Positions 33,194 through 40,887 of a stretch of DNA of 64,000 bases are shown here, one piece after another. This stretch comes from Hyphomicrobiales bacterium (lineage in GTDB: Bacteria > Pseudomonadota > Alphaproteobacteria > Rhizobiales > JAJFHB01), in assembly GCA_021775755.1 (NCBI GenBank), contig JAJFHE010000007.1, positions 1-64,000 of the forward strand. The letters are read 5' to 3'. Positions within the stretch are counted from its first letter, which is position 1, and the number at the start of each line of letters is the position of its first letter. Under the pieces are notes generated by a model, which was not told the DNA's origin, did no database searches, and saw only the letters and a program-made list of their open reading frames with translations. The position numbers and the translations under genes were made by a program.

Positions 33194-34270
33194 ATGTCAA
33201 AGCATTTCGACTTGATGAAACTAGCGCGCGGTGCGCGGGCGGCACTGATCGGTGCGGCTGTCGTACTTCTGGCCACGGGAGCGGCGTCGGAAGCCAAAGA
33301 CGAGGTTCGCGTTGCGGGGCTGACCTGGCCCGGCTACGGCTTCTGGTTCATAGCCCAGGAGAAGGGCCTGGCACCTGATCTCGATATCAGCTACCAGGCG
33401 ATCGAGGATCCGTTTCAGACTTTCGGTCTGGCGACCGCGGGCCAGCTCGACATTGTGTCCAGCACCATTGAGTTTGCGCCAATTGCAGCCGCGGAAGATA
33501 TGCCCATCGCACTTGTGGCCTATGGCAACATTTCCTACGGCACGGACAAGATCGTCGTTGGCCCCGGCATTGAAACGGCTGCCGACCTCATCGGCAAAAA
33601 GGTGGCTGTTCTCGAGGGCGGACTTGCTCAGCTCTACATGGCCATTTGGCTGGAGCAGAACGGTGTCGCATACGATCAGGTCGAATACGTAAACCTGATC
33701 ATGGACGACGCCGCTTCGGCAATGATTGGCGGCGACGTTGCCGCGGCCGAATTCTGGGATCCATTCGGCCCGCAGGTGCTTTCCGCCCGGTCCGATACCA
33801 GGCTGGCGACCGACTCTCGTCAGGACTTCTGGCTGAAGAATGCTCTGATCGCCGATGCGGTTTTCATGCGCACCGGTTTCATCGAAGAGAACCGCGAGGT
33901 TGCCGAAAAGGCAATGCGCGCCCTTTACGACGCCATTGCGTGGTGGAGTGAAAATCCCGCTGAAGGAAATCAGATCATTGCCGAGCACATGAAAATGCCC
34001 TTGGCAGATGTTGAACTTGTCATCGGTACGGACGGTACCGGCAGAGATGGCGGGCTATATCCCTATAGCTTCATTGAAGCAGCCCGCTTTTGCGGATCCG
34101 CCCCCGGCGAGCCCCCGTTTGGGCAGACCAACGGCCAGATCAACGACCACTTCCGTATGACGAACGAGTGGTGGATCAAGTTCGGCCTCATGTCGAAGAC
34201 CATGGACCCTTCCGATGGTATCGACTGCTCTCTCCTCGCCAACCTGCACGGGTCGGGATACGGCCAGTAA
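33194..34270 (+). CDS. ABC transporter substrate-binding protein, NMT1/SsuA-like
   Basis: This 358-aa periplasmic binding protein has a signal peptide (hydrophobic stretch to ATGAASEAKD). NMT1/THI5-like lobes follow, with VAGLTWPGYGFWFIAQEKGL near residue 40 and LIGKKVAVLEGGLAQLYMAI near 130. The C-terminal extension GSAPGEPPFGQTNGQINDHF is unusual. The ATG at 33194 is preceded by GGGAGGAAAAT, and 39 bases of open frame upstream are ignored. A guanidino ligand is inferred from the neighbours, not from residues. Confidence 0.87.
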   Translation: MSKHFDLMKLARGARAALIGAAVVLLATGAASEAKDEVRVAGLTWPGYGFWFIAQEKGLAPDLDISYQAIEDPFQTFGLATAGQLDIVSSTIEFAPIAAAEDMPIALVAYGNISYGTDKIVVGPGIETAADLIGKKVAVLEGGLAQLYMAIWLEQNGVAYDQVEYVNLIMDDAASAMIGGDVAAAEFWDPFGPQVLSARSDTRLATDSRQDFWLKNALIADAVFMRTGFIEENREVAEKAMRALYDAIAWWSENPAEGNQIIAEHMKMPLADVELVIGTDGTGRDGGLYPYSFIEAARFCGSAPGEPPFGQTNGQINDHFRMTNEWWIKFGLMSKTMDPSDGIDCSLLANLHGSGYGQ

Positions 34271-34302
34271 TTTTGGCGTCGCGAGGCTGAACTCACTCAA
34301 GG

Positions 34303-34334
34303 TGGCGGAGCCGGGACGATATCCGGCTCCGCCA
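34303..34334 (+). promoter_or_regulatory. Strong hairpin between binding-protein and ATPase genes
   Basis: A perfect 12-bp stem (TGGCGGAGCCGG with its complement, 8-base loop) lies 33 bases after the binding-protein stop and has no T tract. It is likely to protect the upstream mRNA 3' end or terminate partly, giving more binding protein than ATPase. Confidence 0.5.
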
Positions 34335-34402
34335 GCTGCACTCGAAACTTAATCGGGCAGGGGTGCTCAGGCATTCCCGATGCACACGAAGCGTAGGAAG
34401 AC

Positions 34403-35254
34403 ATGGCACAGCCAGCGCAGACGGAAGCCGGGTTGGAGACCAAGCCGCCGGTGAACGGGGACACCAAACTGATCGTCACCGGGCTGATGAAGGAATATCA
34501 CCTCTCATCAGGTGAAAATATTCAGGCGGTCGTCGATGTGTCCTTCGACGTTCAGGACAATGAAGTTTGCGTTCTTTTGGGCCCGTCCGGCTGCGGCAAG
34601 TCGACGGTCCTGCGCATGGTGGCAGGTCTTGAAGAGCCCTCCGGTGGCAGTCTGGTACTTGATGGCCACGAAATTGTCGAGCCGGGCCGCGATCGCGGCA
34701 TGGTGTTCCAGTCCTATACGTCGTTCGACTGGCTGAGCGTCCAGGAAAATGTTGAATACGGCATGCGGCTGAACAGTGTGTCCAAGGCGGAGCGCCGGGA
34801 AAAAGCGGCGCATTTTATTAATCTCGTCAATCTCACGAAATTCAAGGATGCGTTTCCAAGCCAGCTGTCGGGCGGCATGAAGCAGCGCGTGGCGATTGCC
34901 CGCACCTTGGCCAATGAGCCTGCCATCCTGTTGATGGATGAGCCTTTTGGCGCGCTTGACGCCGAGACACGCTGGACCATGCAGGAACTCCTGCTCCATA
35001 TCATGGAGTCGTCGCAGACCACGGTCTTGATGGTGACCCACGATATCGAAGAAGCCATTCTTCTTGCCGACCGCATTGTTTTCATGACGCGTCATCCCGG
35101 CCGGGTGCGCGAGGAACTGATGACGGAGTTCAAGGGCGGCCGAAGAATTGCCGACAAGGAAGCTGTAATAAATCTGCCCGGTTACTCGGAGCTCGACCGG
35201 CACATCATGCACATGATGCGTGAGGAAAGTCCCAATCGGGACGTTTTCACCTGA
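34403..35254 (+). CDS. ABC transporter ATPase, NitT/TauT (SsuB-like) family
   Basis: This 283-aa ATPase energises the importer. It has the Walker A LLGPSGCGKSTVLRMVAGLE near residue 55, the signature QLSGGMKQRVAIARTLA near 155, the Walker B ILLMDEPFGALD and the switch His in VTHDIEEA. It follows the binding-protein gene by 132 bases and precedes the nickel-chaperone genes on the same strand. This suggests one long operon. Confidence 0.92.
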   Translation: MAQPAQTEAGLETKPPVNGDTKLIVTGLMKEYHLSSGENIQAVVDVSFDVQDNEVCVLLGPSGCGKSTVLRMVAGLEEPSGGSLVLDGHEIVEPGRDRGMVFQSYTSFDWLSVQENVEYGMRLNSVSKAERREKAAHFINLVNLTKFKDAFPSQLSGGMKQRVAIARTLANEPAILLMDEPFGALDAETRWTMQELLLHIMESSQTTVLMVTHDIEEAILLADRIVFMTRHPGRVREELMTEFKGGRRIADKEAVINLPGYSELDRHIMHMMREESPNRDVFT

Positions 35255-35309
35255 GTAACGGGCGGCGGAGCGCTCGACGAAAAAACAAAAGCCAAAGGGA
35301 GAGTGTTAA

Positions 35310-36149
35310 ATGTGTGGTGTTTGCGGATGTGGCGACGGTGAAGTTCGCATTGGCGGGAAACCTGCTCACAAGTCACACTCAGGCCATGACCATTCGCACC
35401 AACACCACCATGAGGCTGGAAGTGCAACGGTGAATTCCGATGGCGGCGACCAGAATCGCTGGCTTCACATTGAACAGGACATCCTCTCCAAAAACGATCG
35501 TTACGCCGAAGACAACCGGGCTCGGTTCAATGAGCTGGAAGTGCTGGCGCTGAACCTGGTCTCAAGTCCTGGAGCAGGCAAGACTAGCCTGTTGACGGCT
35601 ACGGCCGAAGCGATCGGCGGCGCCCCGCACATGGCGGTGATTGAGGGCGACCAGGAGACCGAAAACGACGCTGAGCGTATCCGCGCCACGGGCGTCGATG
35701 CAGTGCAGATCAATACCGGGCGTGTCTGCCATCTCGACGCTCACATGATCGGCCACGCGATGGATGAGCTCACATTATCCGCGGGTACCGTGCTGTTCAT
35801 CGAGAATGTCGGCAATCTGGTATGCCCCGCCGCCTTCGATCTCGGCGAACACCACAAGGTCGCCATCCTGTCGGTTACGGAAGGAGAGGACAAGCCGATC
35901 AAGTACCCCGATATGTTTGCTGCCTCCGATCTGATGATCCTCAACAAGACCGATCTGCTCCCTTATGTCGACTTCGATGTGGAGCGCTGCGTCGAGTATG
36001 CCCGCCGGGTTAATCCACAGATTGCGGTTCTGCAACTCTCGGCCCGCAACGGCGAGGGCATGGAAGACTGGCTTGCCTGGCTGGCGAACGCCTCAGATCG
36101 GCTCACCACACCAGTTCGTCAACGGCCGGTGGTTCAGGTCAATGCATGA
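35310..36149 (+). CDS. HypB-type nickel-insertion GTPase (GhaB-like)
   Basis: This 279-aa metallochaperone begins with the high-affinity nickel motif [11 protein letters not shown] His-rich stretch (about 20-34) follows. The G domain has [12 protein letters not shown] near 84, the metal-site [12 protein letters not shown] near 125, [15 protein letters not shown] and the guanine-specificity NKTD. Such proteins load nickel into hydrogenase, but no hydrogenase gene is in the window. HypB/HypA homologues are known to be required by nickel-dependent guanidine hydrolase, and the ureohydrolase pair follows directly. Its stop overlaps the hypA-like start by 8 bases. Confidence 0.92.
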   Translation: MCGVCGCGDGEVRIGGKPAHKSHSGHDHSHQHHHEAGSATVNSDGGDQNRWLHIEQDILSKNDRYAEDNRARFNELEVLALNLVSSPGAGKTSLLTATAEAIGGAPHMAVIEGDQETENDAERIRATGVDAVQINTGRVCHLDAHMIGHAMDELTLSAGTVLFIENVGNLVCPAAFDLGEHHKVAILSVTEGEDKPIKYPDMFAASDLMILNKTDLLPYVDFDVERCVEYARRVNPQIAVLQLSARNGEGMEDWLAWLANASDRLTTPVRQRPVVQVNA

Positions 36150-36558
36150 ACTTTCCATCGCTCAAAATCTGATTGAACTTGTGAGTGAGCACGCATCGCA
36201 AGAGGGTGCGTGCCGCGTGCGCACGATCCGCATTCGTCTTGGCGAGCTTTCCGGGTTTCAGCGCGCGCTCTATTTTTGTTTCGAACGCGTCGCGCAGAAC
36301 ACGGTATGCGAGGGCGCCCGGCTTGAGATCGAAACCGTGCCGCTCACCCTCCATTGCGGCACGTGCAACGACACGAGGCGCCCGAGCACACGATACAGTT
36401 TTCGCTGTTGTGAATGCGGCATGCCGGCGTCGGAAGTGGTGACGGGGCGCGAAATGCAGATCACCGCAATCGAGTTCGGGTTTGCCGGTACGGACGTTCC
36501 TGCGCCTGATCTTTCCAGCAAACACGAACGCCTGACGGCGGCCCGGCAGATCAACTAG
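36142..36558 (+). CDS. HypA-type nickel chaperone (GhaA-like)
   Basis: This 138-aa protein starts [14 protein letters not shown]. The N-terminal Met-His pair binds nickel in HypA proteins. A zinc site is formed by HCGTC near 72 and RCCECG near 93. The C-terminal tail of about 20 residues is longer than usual. The start overlaps the end of the HypB-like gene, indicating translational coupling. With HypB it probably loads nickel into the ureohydrolase encoded 9 bases downstream, and possibly helps urease. Confidence 0.9.
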   Translation: MHELSIAQNLIELVSEHASQEGACRVRTIRIRLGELSGFQRALYFCFERVAQNTVCEGARLEIETVPLTLHCGTCNDTRRPSTRYSFRCCECGMPASEVVTGREMQITAIEFGFAGTDVPAPDLSSKHERLTAARQIN

Positions 36559-36567
36559 GAGTTCGAG

Positions 36568-37635
36568 ATGAGTACATCACCGAGTGGAACCTGGGAATTC
36601 GTGCCCCACCAGCATCAGGGGCCGCAGCAGCAAAGCGGGGCCGACGATCACATCTACTCGCCGAAGCTCCACAATGGCACGCTGAAATCAACCGGCCTGG
36701 CGACGTTTCTGGGTGCGCCATACTGTCCGCCGGACCGCAACGCCATCCGCGAGATGGGTGCAAAGATCTGCTTTCTCGGCATTCCCTGGGACCAGGGCCA
36801 GATGGTCCGGTCGGGCACATCGTCCGGTCCCGCGGGTTTGCGTGAAGCGTCGACGCAGTATTTCCCTTACATGTTCGAATACGACGTCGACATCCTGTCG
36901 TTCTTCAAACCGGTGGATTGCGGCGACGTGCCCATCGTGCCGGGTAACAACGACCGCTCGCATGAGTACATCTATCAATACGTGACCGAATGTCTTGAGG
37001 GCGGGGCAAAGGTGATCTTCTGCGGGGGCGATCACTCCGCACCGATTCCCAGCGCCAGGGCGCTCTCCGATTACAACAAGAGCGGCAAGATCGGCTACAT
37101 GCACATCGACTGCCATCTCGATTCCGCGCCGGACTGGGGCGGCATTAAGAACACCAACTGCTCGCCCGTGTCGCGCGCCTTCGATTTGCCGAATTGCGAT
37201 GGTGTCAACATTGCGCACATGGGGTCTCGCAACGGACTTAATCCCAAGGATTGGTACGACTTCTTCGCCAATAGCGACGCGCACCTCATTCCGATGATGG
37301 AAGTGGTCGATCGCGGCATTGAAGAATGCACGAAAGAGATTTTCGATGTCGCCTGGAAGGGCACGGACGCGGTGTACTGCTCCTGGGACACCGATTCGCT
37401 CGACGCAAGCTGCATGCCCGGAACGACCGCTCCGGAGTGCTTCGGTATCATGTCGCGCGAGGCAATCCAGATCGCCCGGATCGCCGGCACCTATGGAGCC
37501 GACATTCTGGAAGTATCCGAACTCAGCCCGATATTCGATGTCAGCCAGATGAGCATCAAGCTCGCTTGCTGCATGATCTATCACTATCTGGGCAGCCGCG
37601 CCAAAACGCTGCGCGATCAGGGCAAGGCCCCATGA
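36568..37635 (+). CDS. Ureohydrolase, catalytic (alpha) subunit; predicted Ni-dependent guanidino hydrolase
   Basis: This 355-aa enzyme of the arginase/agmatinase superfamily keeps all six metal ligands: His156 in FCGGDHSAP, Asp181, His183 and Asp185 in HIDCHLDS, and Asp274 and Asp276 in CSWDTDSLDAS. MPGTTAPECFG near 283 is the equivalent of the substrate loop. It would hydrolyse a guanidino group to urea plus ammonia or an amine. HypAB-type chaperones directly upstream point to nickel rather than manganese. The next gene is a paralogue lacking most ligands, as in alpha/beta metformin and dimethylguanidine hydrolases. Guanidine, methyl- or dimethylguanidine are the likeliest substrates; agmatinase is a possible but less likely automatic label. 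Confidence 0.85.
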   Translation: MSTSPSGTWEFVPHQHQGPQQQSGADDHIYSPKLHNGTLKSTGLATFLGAPYCPPDRNAIREMGAKICFLGIPWDQGQMVRSGTSSGPAGLREASTQYFPYMFEYDVDILSFFKPVDCGDVPIVPGNNDRSHEYIYQYVTECLEGGAKVIFCGGDHSAPIPSARALSDYNKSGKIGYMHIDCHLDSAPDWGGIKNTNCSPVSRAFDLPNCDGVNIAHMGSRNGLNPKDWYDFFANSDAHLIPMMEVVDRGIEECTKEIFDVAWKGTDAVYCSWDTDSLDASCMPGTTAPECFGIMSREAIQIARIAGTYGADILEVSELSPIFDVSQMSIKLACCMIYHYLGSRAKTLRDQGKAP

Positions 37636-37687
37636 GCGCCACCCATCACACAAGAACCAGCATGACCGTATTCGAGGAGGACACCAT

Positions 37688-38719
37688 ATGAACCCGGCCA
37701 AAGCGTACGCGCACCTGTTTTCGCCCCAGGGCGGCGATGATGCGGAAAACTACCGCTCGCCGGCGCAGATATCGTTTCTGCGTTCTGACCACGTGCCGTT
37801 GGACGCGGAAAAACTCCGCGCCTCCGGCGTCCAGTTCGCGTTTATCGGTGTCCCCTTCGACGAGGGAAATGTCGGCAAGCCGGGTTCGGAGGAAGGGCCT
37901 CGGGAATTCCGCATCGCGTCTCAGGAATACTTCCCCTACTGGTTTGAGTATCAGGTGGACCTTTATGGTTCGAGCGCGGACTGCGGCGACGTTCAGATGC
38001 CCAAGGTCAATCCGGAACTTTCGCGCAAACGCATCTACGATGCAGTGCGTGAAGTGCTCGCCGCCGGCATCACACCGATCATCTGCGGCGGCGACCGGTC
38101 GATCTCGATCCCGGCGACACAGGCGTTGTCCGATCACATCGGTGCCGAAAAGAAAATGGGATACCTCCATTTCGGCGCCCATCTCGACCTTGCCGAAACC
38201 TGGGCCGGCGAACGTAATGTGAGCACCTGCGCCCTGGCGCGCATCAGCGAGCTGTCCAATCTCGCGGGCAATAACATTGCCCATGTCGGTGCCCGCAACT
38301 CACTCAACCCGAAGGACTGGATCGACCTGGCGGAGAAACGCGATATCCGCTTCTTCCCGATGTTCGAAATGCTCGACCGCGGCGTCGATCAGGTGGTCGA
38401 AGAAGCAATCGGCCGTGCGTGGGAGGGAACAGACGCACAGTATGTGAGTTTCAATTTCAACGTCATGGATGCATCGATGGCGCCGGGTGTCACGGCCGCC
38501 GAGCCCGGTGGATTGCTGTCGCGCGAAGCGATGCGTATCGCCGGCGCTCTGGGCAAGCGCAAAAGTGTCAGTGTGATCGAGGTTTCCGAACTGTGTCCGA
38601 TTTTCGACGTCAGCGGCACGACTTCGCGGTTGGCAGTATGTGTCATCCTGCGCATCATGGCGGCGATGGCGCAGGCCCGTGGCGAGCTTGTCGATAAATC
38701 CATCACGCGGCCTGGGTGA
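37688..38719 (+). CDS. Ureohydrolase-fold non-catalytic (beta) subunit
   Basis: This 343-aa paralogue of the preceding protein shares FPYWFEYQVDLY, ARNSLNPKDW and EVSELCPIFDVS with it. Its metal site is broken. GGDH is GGDR (Arg137), DxHxD is GAHLD (Gly163 for Asp, with His165 and Asp167 kept), and the SxDxD motif is SFNFN (Asn256, Asn258). Four of six ligands are therefore lost, and it cannot hold the usual two-metal centre. A full-length, well-preserved fold with a good ribosome binding site (GAGGAGGACACCAT) argues for a structural partner of the alpha subunit rather than a pseudogene. Confidence 0.85.
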   Translation: MNPAKAYAHLFSPQGGDDAENYRSPAQISFLRSDHVPLDAEKLRASGVQFAFIGVPFDEGNVGKPGSEEGPREFRIASQEYFPYWFEYQVDLYGSSADCGDVQMPKVNPELSRKRIYDAVREVLAAGITPIICGGDRSISIPATQALSDHIGAEKKMGYLHFGAHLDLAETWAGERNVSTCALARISELSNLAGNNIAHVGARNSLNPKDWIDLAEKRDIRFFPMFEMLDRGVDQVVEEAIGRAWEGTDAQYVSFNFNVMDASMAPGVTAAEPGGLLSREAMRIAGALGKRKSVSVIEVSELCPIFDVSGTTSRLAVCVILRIMAAMAQARGELVDKSITRPG

Positions 38720-38763
38720 TAAACTCCGGCACCCAACTGCCTGGAACCGGAAAGCGGTGGTCC

Positions 38764-39030
38764 AGGGTCAGGACCCATTATATTCATGCAATTCTGTTTG
38801 GACAGGAGGTTTCGAATGTTGGAAAACGAGCGCAAGATAAGGCTTTGTGCCTTATCGAGCATTGTTTGCCTGCAGGCGGGCCCTCCTGTCCAAACCCTTC
38901 GGGCGCGGCGGATTGGCCTCCCAAGCGCGTTAGGCAGGCTTGAAAACCGCAAGGTTTCCGGCGCCTGCCTGCCTTCTCGGCAGGCCAATCCGCCGGCGCA
39001 GAATGGATGAATCTAATGAGCCCTGACCCT
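38764..39030. repeat. Structured MITE-like element in the ureohydrolase-urease gap
   Basis: This 267-base element has imperfect 27-bp terminal inverted repeats (AGGGTCAGGACCCATTATAT at the left, complement ending CCCTGACCCT at 39030; 23 of 27 match). Inside are two nested stem-loops. One is GTTTGGACAGGAGG (38796-38809) with CCTCCTGTCCAAAC (38882-38895) around a GATAAGGC hairpin. The other is GGCGGATTGGCCT (38907-38919) with AGGCCAATCCGCC (38982-38994) around AGGCAGGC/GCCTGCCT. It has no coding capacity. It fills almost all of the 313-base gap and ends two bases before ureE. Confidence 0.75.
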
Positions 39031-39032
39031 AG

Positions 39033-39488
39033 ATGTCGGTGAGGATTTTGCAAGTCCTGGGGTTCGCGAGCGAACCCGCACTGGCGGACCGGCTGCACGC
39101 CCTGGGGCACGACGGTTGCGTCGAGCATCTGACGCTCTCGCACGATGACGTGCACCGGCGCCGGCTGCGCGCGCAGACGGACAAGGGTACGGATTGTCTT
39201 ATTGCCCTGCCGCGCGAACAGCGCCTCGGCGACGGCGCCGTGCTGGTGCTGGAGCCGGAGCGTGCGGTTGTCGTTCGGCTGGCGGAGGAGAGCTGGATTG
39301 AGGTTGTGCCCCGCGATGCGGCCTCAGCGCTTGAACTTGGCTATTTCGCCGGCAATCTTCACTGGCGCGTGCGCTTCCGCGAAGACACCCTGCTTATCGC
39401 CCTTGCGGGGCCGGAGAAGGACTATCTTGATCGGTTGCAGCACTTTGTCGGCGATGGCCGCGCTCAGGTGGTGCCGCACGATGACTAA
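39033..39488 (+). CDS. ureE: Urease accessory protein UreE
   Basis: This 151-aa nickel-delivery protein for urease has an N-terminal UreE domain (about 1-75). The C-terminal metal-binding domain has the conserved metal histidine in YFAGNLHWRVRF near 110. It lacks the His-rich tail of some UreE proteins. The ATG at 39033 lies two bases after the MITE-like element and has no recognisable ribosome binding site; GTG at 39039 is an alternative. Its stop overlaps the ureF start (ATGACTAA). Confidence 0.85.
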   Translation: MSVRILQVLGFASEPALADRLHALGHDGCVEHLTLSHDDVHRRRLRAQTDKGTDCLIALPREQRLGDGAVLVLEPERAVVVRLAEESWIEVVPRDAASALELGYFAGNLHWRVRFREDTLLIALAGPEKDYLDRLQHFVGDGRAQVVPHDD

Positions 39489-40164
39489 ATCCGCCGACAT
39501 GACGCTTGCCGCTTTTCAACACGCGGACAGCTTCTTCCCGAGCGCCGCCGTATCCTTTTCGTGGGGCCTGGAAGCGCTCTCCAACCGGGGGCTTGTGGCG
39601 ACGCGGGATGATCTCTCGAAGTTCGTCAACGCCCAGCTGATCCATCGCTGGGCCGGCTTCGACCGTCCGGTTCTGGTGCACGCACATGCAGCGGCACCGG
39701 AGCTCGCCGCACTGGCAGAGCTCGATTTTCTTGTTGAGGCGCAGACGCTGGCACGCGAGCAGCGAGAAGGCTCGCGGCGCATGGGGGCGGCGCTTCTTTC
39801 CGTTCACGCAAAACTGGCGACGCCCGGCGCGGAGGATTTTCTGTCCGATGTGCAGCGTGGAGATGCCTGTGGCCACCTCGCGGTGGCGCAGGGACTGGTG
39901 TGGCGGCAGTTAGGCTTTGACGCTGAGCTGGTCCAACTTATGGCGGCGCACGGCATGTGCACCGGCTTGCTGGGTGCTGCTGTTCGATTGGCGATTATTG
40001 GACATGTCGATGCTCAGCTCATTCTGCGCGAAATGCATCGCAGCGTCGAAAACGTTCTGGCGCAGCCGGTATGCGGGCCGGACGCTCTGAACAGTTTTGT
40101 GCCGCAAACCGAAATCGCATCGATGAATCATGAAACAGACGACATGCGTCTGTTCGCAAACTGA
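39481..40164 (+). CDS. ureF: Urease accessory protein UreF
   Basis: This 227-aa helical protein acts with UreD and UreG in loading nickel into urease. FQHADSFFPSAAVSFSWGLE near residue 12 is the UreF signature. The start ATG at 39481 overlaps the ureE stop by 8 bases. The frame is open upstream inside ureE, but the overlap and family length support this start. UreF is a GTPase-regulating partner of UreG. Confidence 0.87.
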   Translation: MTKSADMTLAAFQHADSFFPSAAVSFSWGLEALSNRGLVATRDDLSKFVNAQLIHRWAGFDRPVLVHAHAAAPELAALAELDFLVEAQTLAREQREGSRRMGAALLSVHAKLATPGAEDFLSDVQRGDACGHLAVAQGLVWRQLGFDAELVQLMAAHGMCTGLLGAAVRLAIIGHVDAQLILREMHRSVENVLAQPVCGPDALNSFVPQTEIASMNHETDDMRLFAN

Positions 40165-40191
40165 CACGGCAATGAGACAAGGGAGACCGGC

Positions 40192-40884
40192 ATGTTGCTG
40201 ACACCGACGGAGCTGGAACGATTGACGATATTCACCGCGGCGGAGATTTCTCGGCGGCGCAAGGCGAGGGGCCTGAAACTCAATCATCCCGAAGCCATCG
40301 CCTATATCTCCGATGAGATACTCGAAGGCGCCCGGGAGGGTCGCTCTGTTGCCGACCTGATATCCTATGGGTCGACGCTGTTGGACCAGGACGACGTCAT
40401 GCCGGGCGTGGCCGATCTCATCCCCATCATTCAGGTTGAAGGGACGTTTCCCGACGGAACGAAACTGGTGACTGTGCACGATCCGATCCGTCCGGGCAAA
40501 GACAAGCAGAGGGGTGTGACGCCGGGTGAGCTGATGCCGCAGGACGGCGATATCGAGATCAATGCAGGACGGCGAACCGTCAAACTCAAGGTCGTGAACA
40601 CCGGCGACCGTCCGGTGCAGATCGGCAGCCACTATCATTTCTTCGAAACCAACAAGGCGCTCGACTTTGACCGGGAGAAGGCATTCGGGCTGCGGCTCGA
40701 TATTCCAGCCGGAACGGCGGTTCGGTTCGAGCCTGGAGAGTCCAAAAGCATAACGCTCACCGAGTTTGGCGGAACACAGGAACTGCTCGGACTGAATGGC
40801 CTGACCAACGGCTCCGCGAAGAGCGACGCGGTCAAACAGGCGGCCCTGCGGCACGCCCGCGAACTCGGCTACAAGGGGGCTTGA
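40192..40884 (+). CDS. ureAB: Urease gamma-beta fusion subunit (UreA-UreB)
   Basis: This 230-aa protein joins the two small urease subunits. The gamma part covers about residues 1-100 ([37 protein letters not shown]). The beta part covers about 110-220 ([40 protein letters not shown]). Fusion of gamma and beta is known from Helicobacter and some other bacteria; most alphaproteobacteria keep ureA and ureB separate. It is followed after 3 bases by ureC. Confidence 0.92.
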   Translation: MLLTPTELERLTIFTAAEISRRRKARGLKLNHPEAIAYISDEILEGAREGRSVADLISYGSTLLDQDDVMPGVADLIPIIQVEGTFPDGTKLVTVHDPIRPGKDKQRGVTPGELMPQDGDIEINAGRRTVKLKVVNTGDRPVQIGSHYHFFETNKALDFDREKAFGLRLDIPAGTAVRFEPGESKSITLTEFGGTQELLGLNGLTNGSAKSDAVKQAALRHARELGYKGA

Positions 40885-40887
40885 TCG

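Noticed and set aside
35310-36558. Hydrogenase maturation operon
   Set aside because: Only hypA- and hypB-like genes are present, with no hypC-F and no hydrogenase subunits. The neighbours are ureohydrolase and urease genes.
36688-37701. Long open frame (337 codons) on the minus strand opposite the ureohydrolase alpha gene, with similar cases opposite ureAB/ureC (39910-41310), the TPR gene (16258-17661) and glcF (61440-62843)
   Set aside because: They are mirror frames of strongly coding GC-rich genes. Their translations show no domain, are rich in His/Arg/Gly as expected of antisense frames, and have no ribosome binding sites.
37688-38719. Ureohydrolase beta gene as a pseudogene
   Set aside because: The frame is full length with no frameshift, it has a strong ribosome binding site, and non-ligand motifs are well kept. 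The changed ligands match a known non-catalytic subunit pattern.
38716-39010. Short open frames inside the element before ureE
   Set aside because: They run through the inverted repeats of the element, lack ribosome binding sites and have no recognisable protein features.
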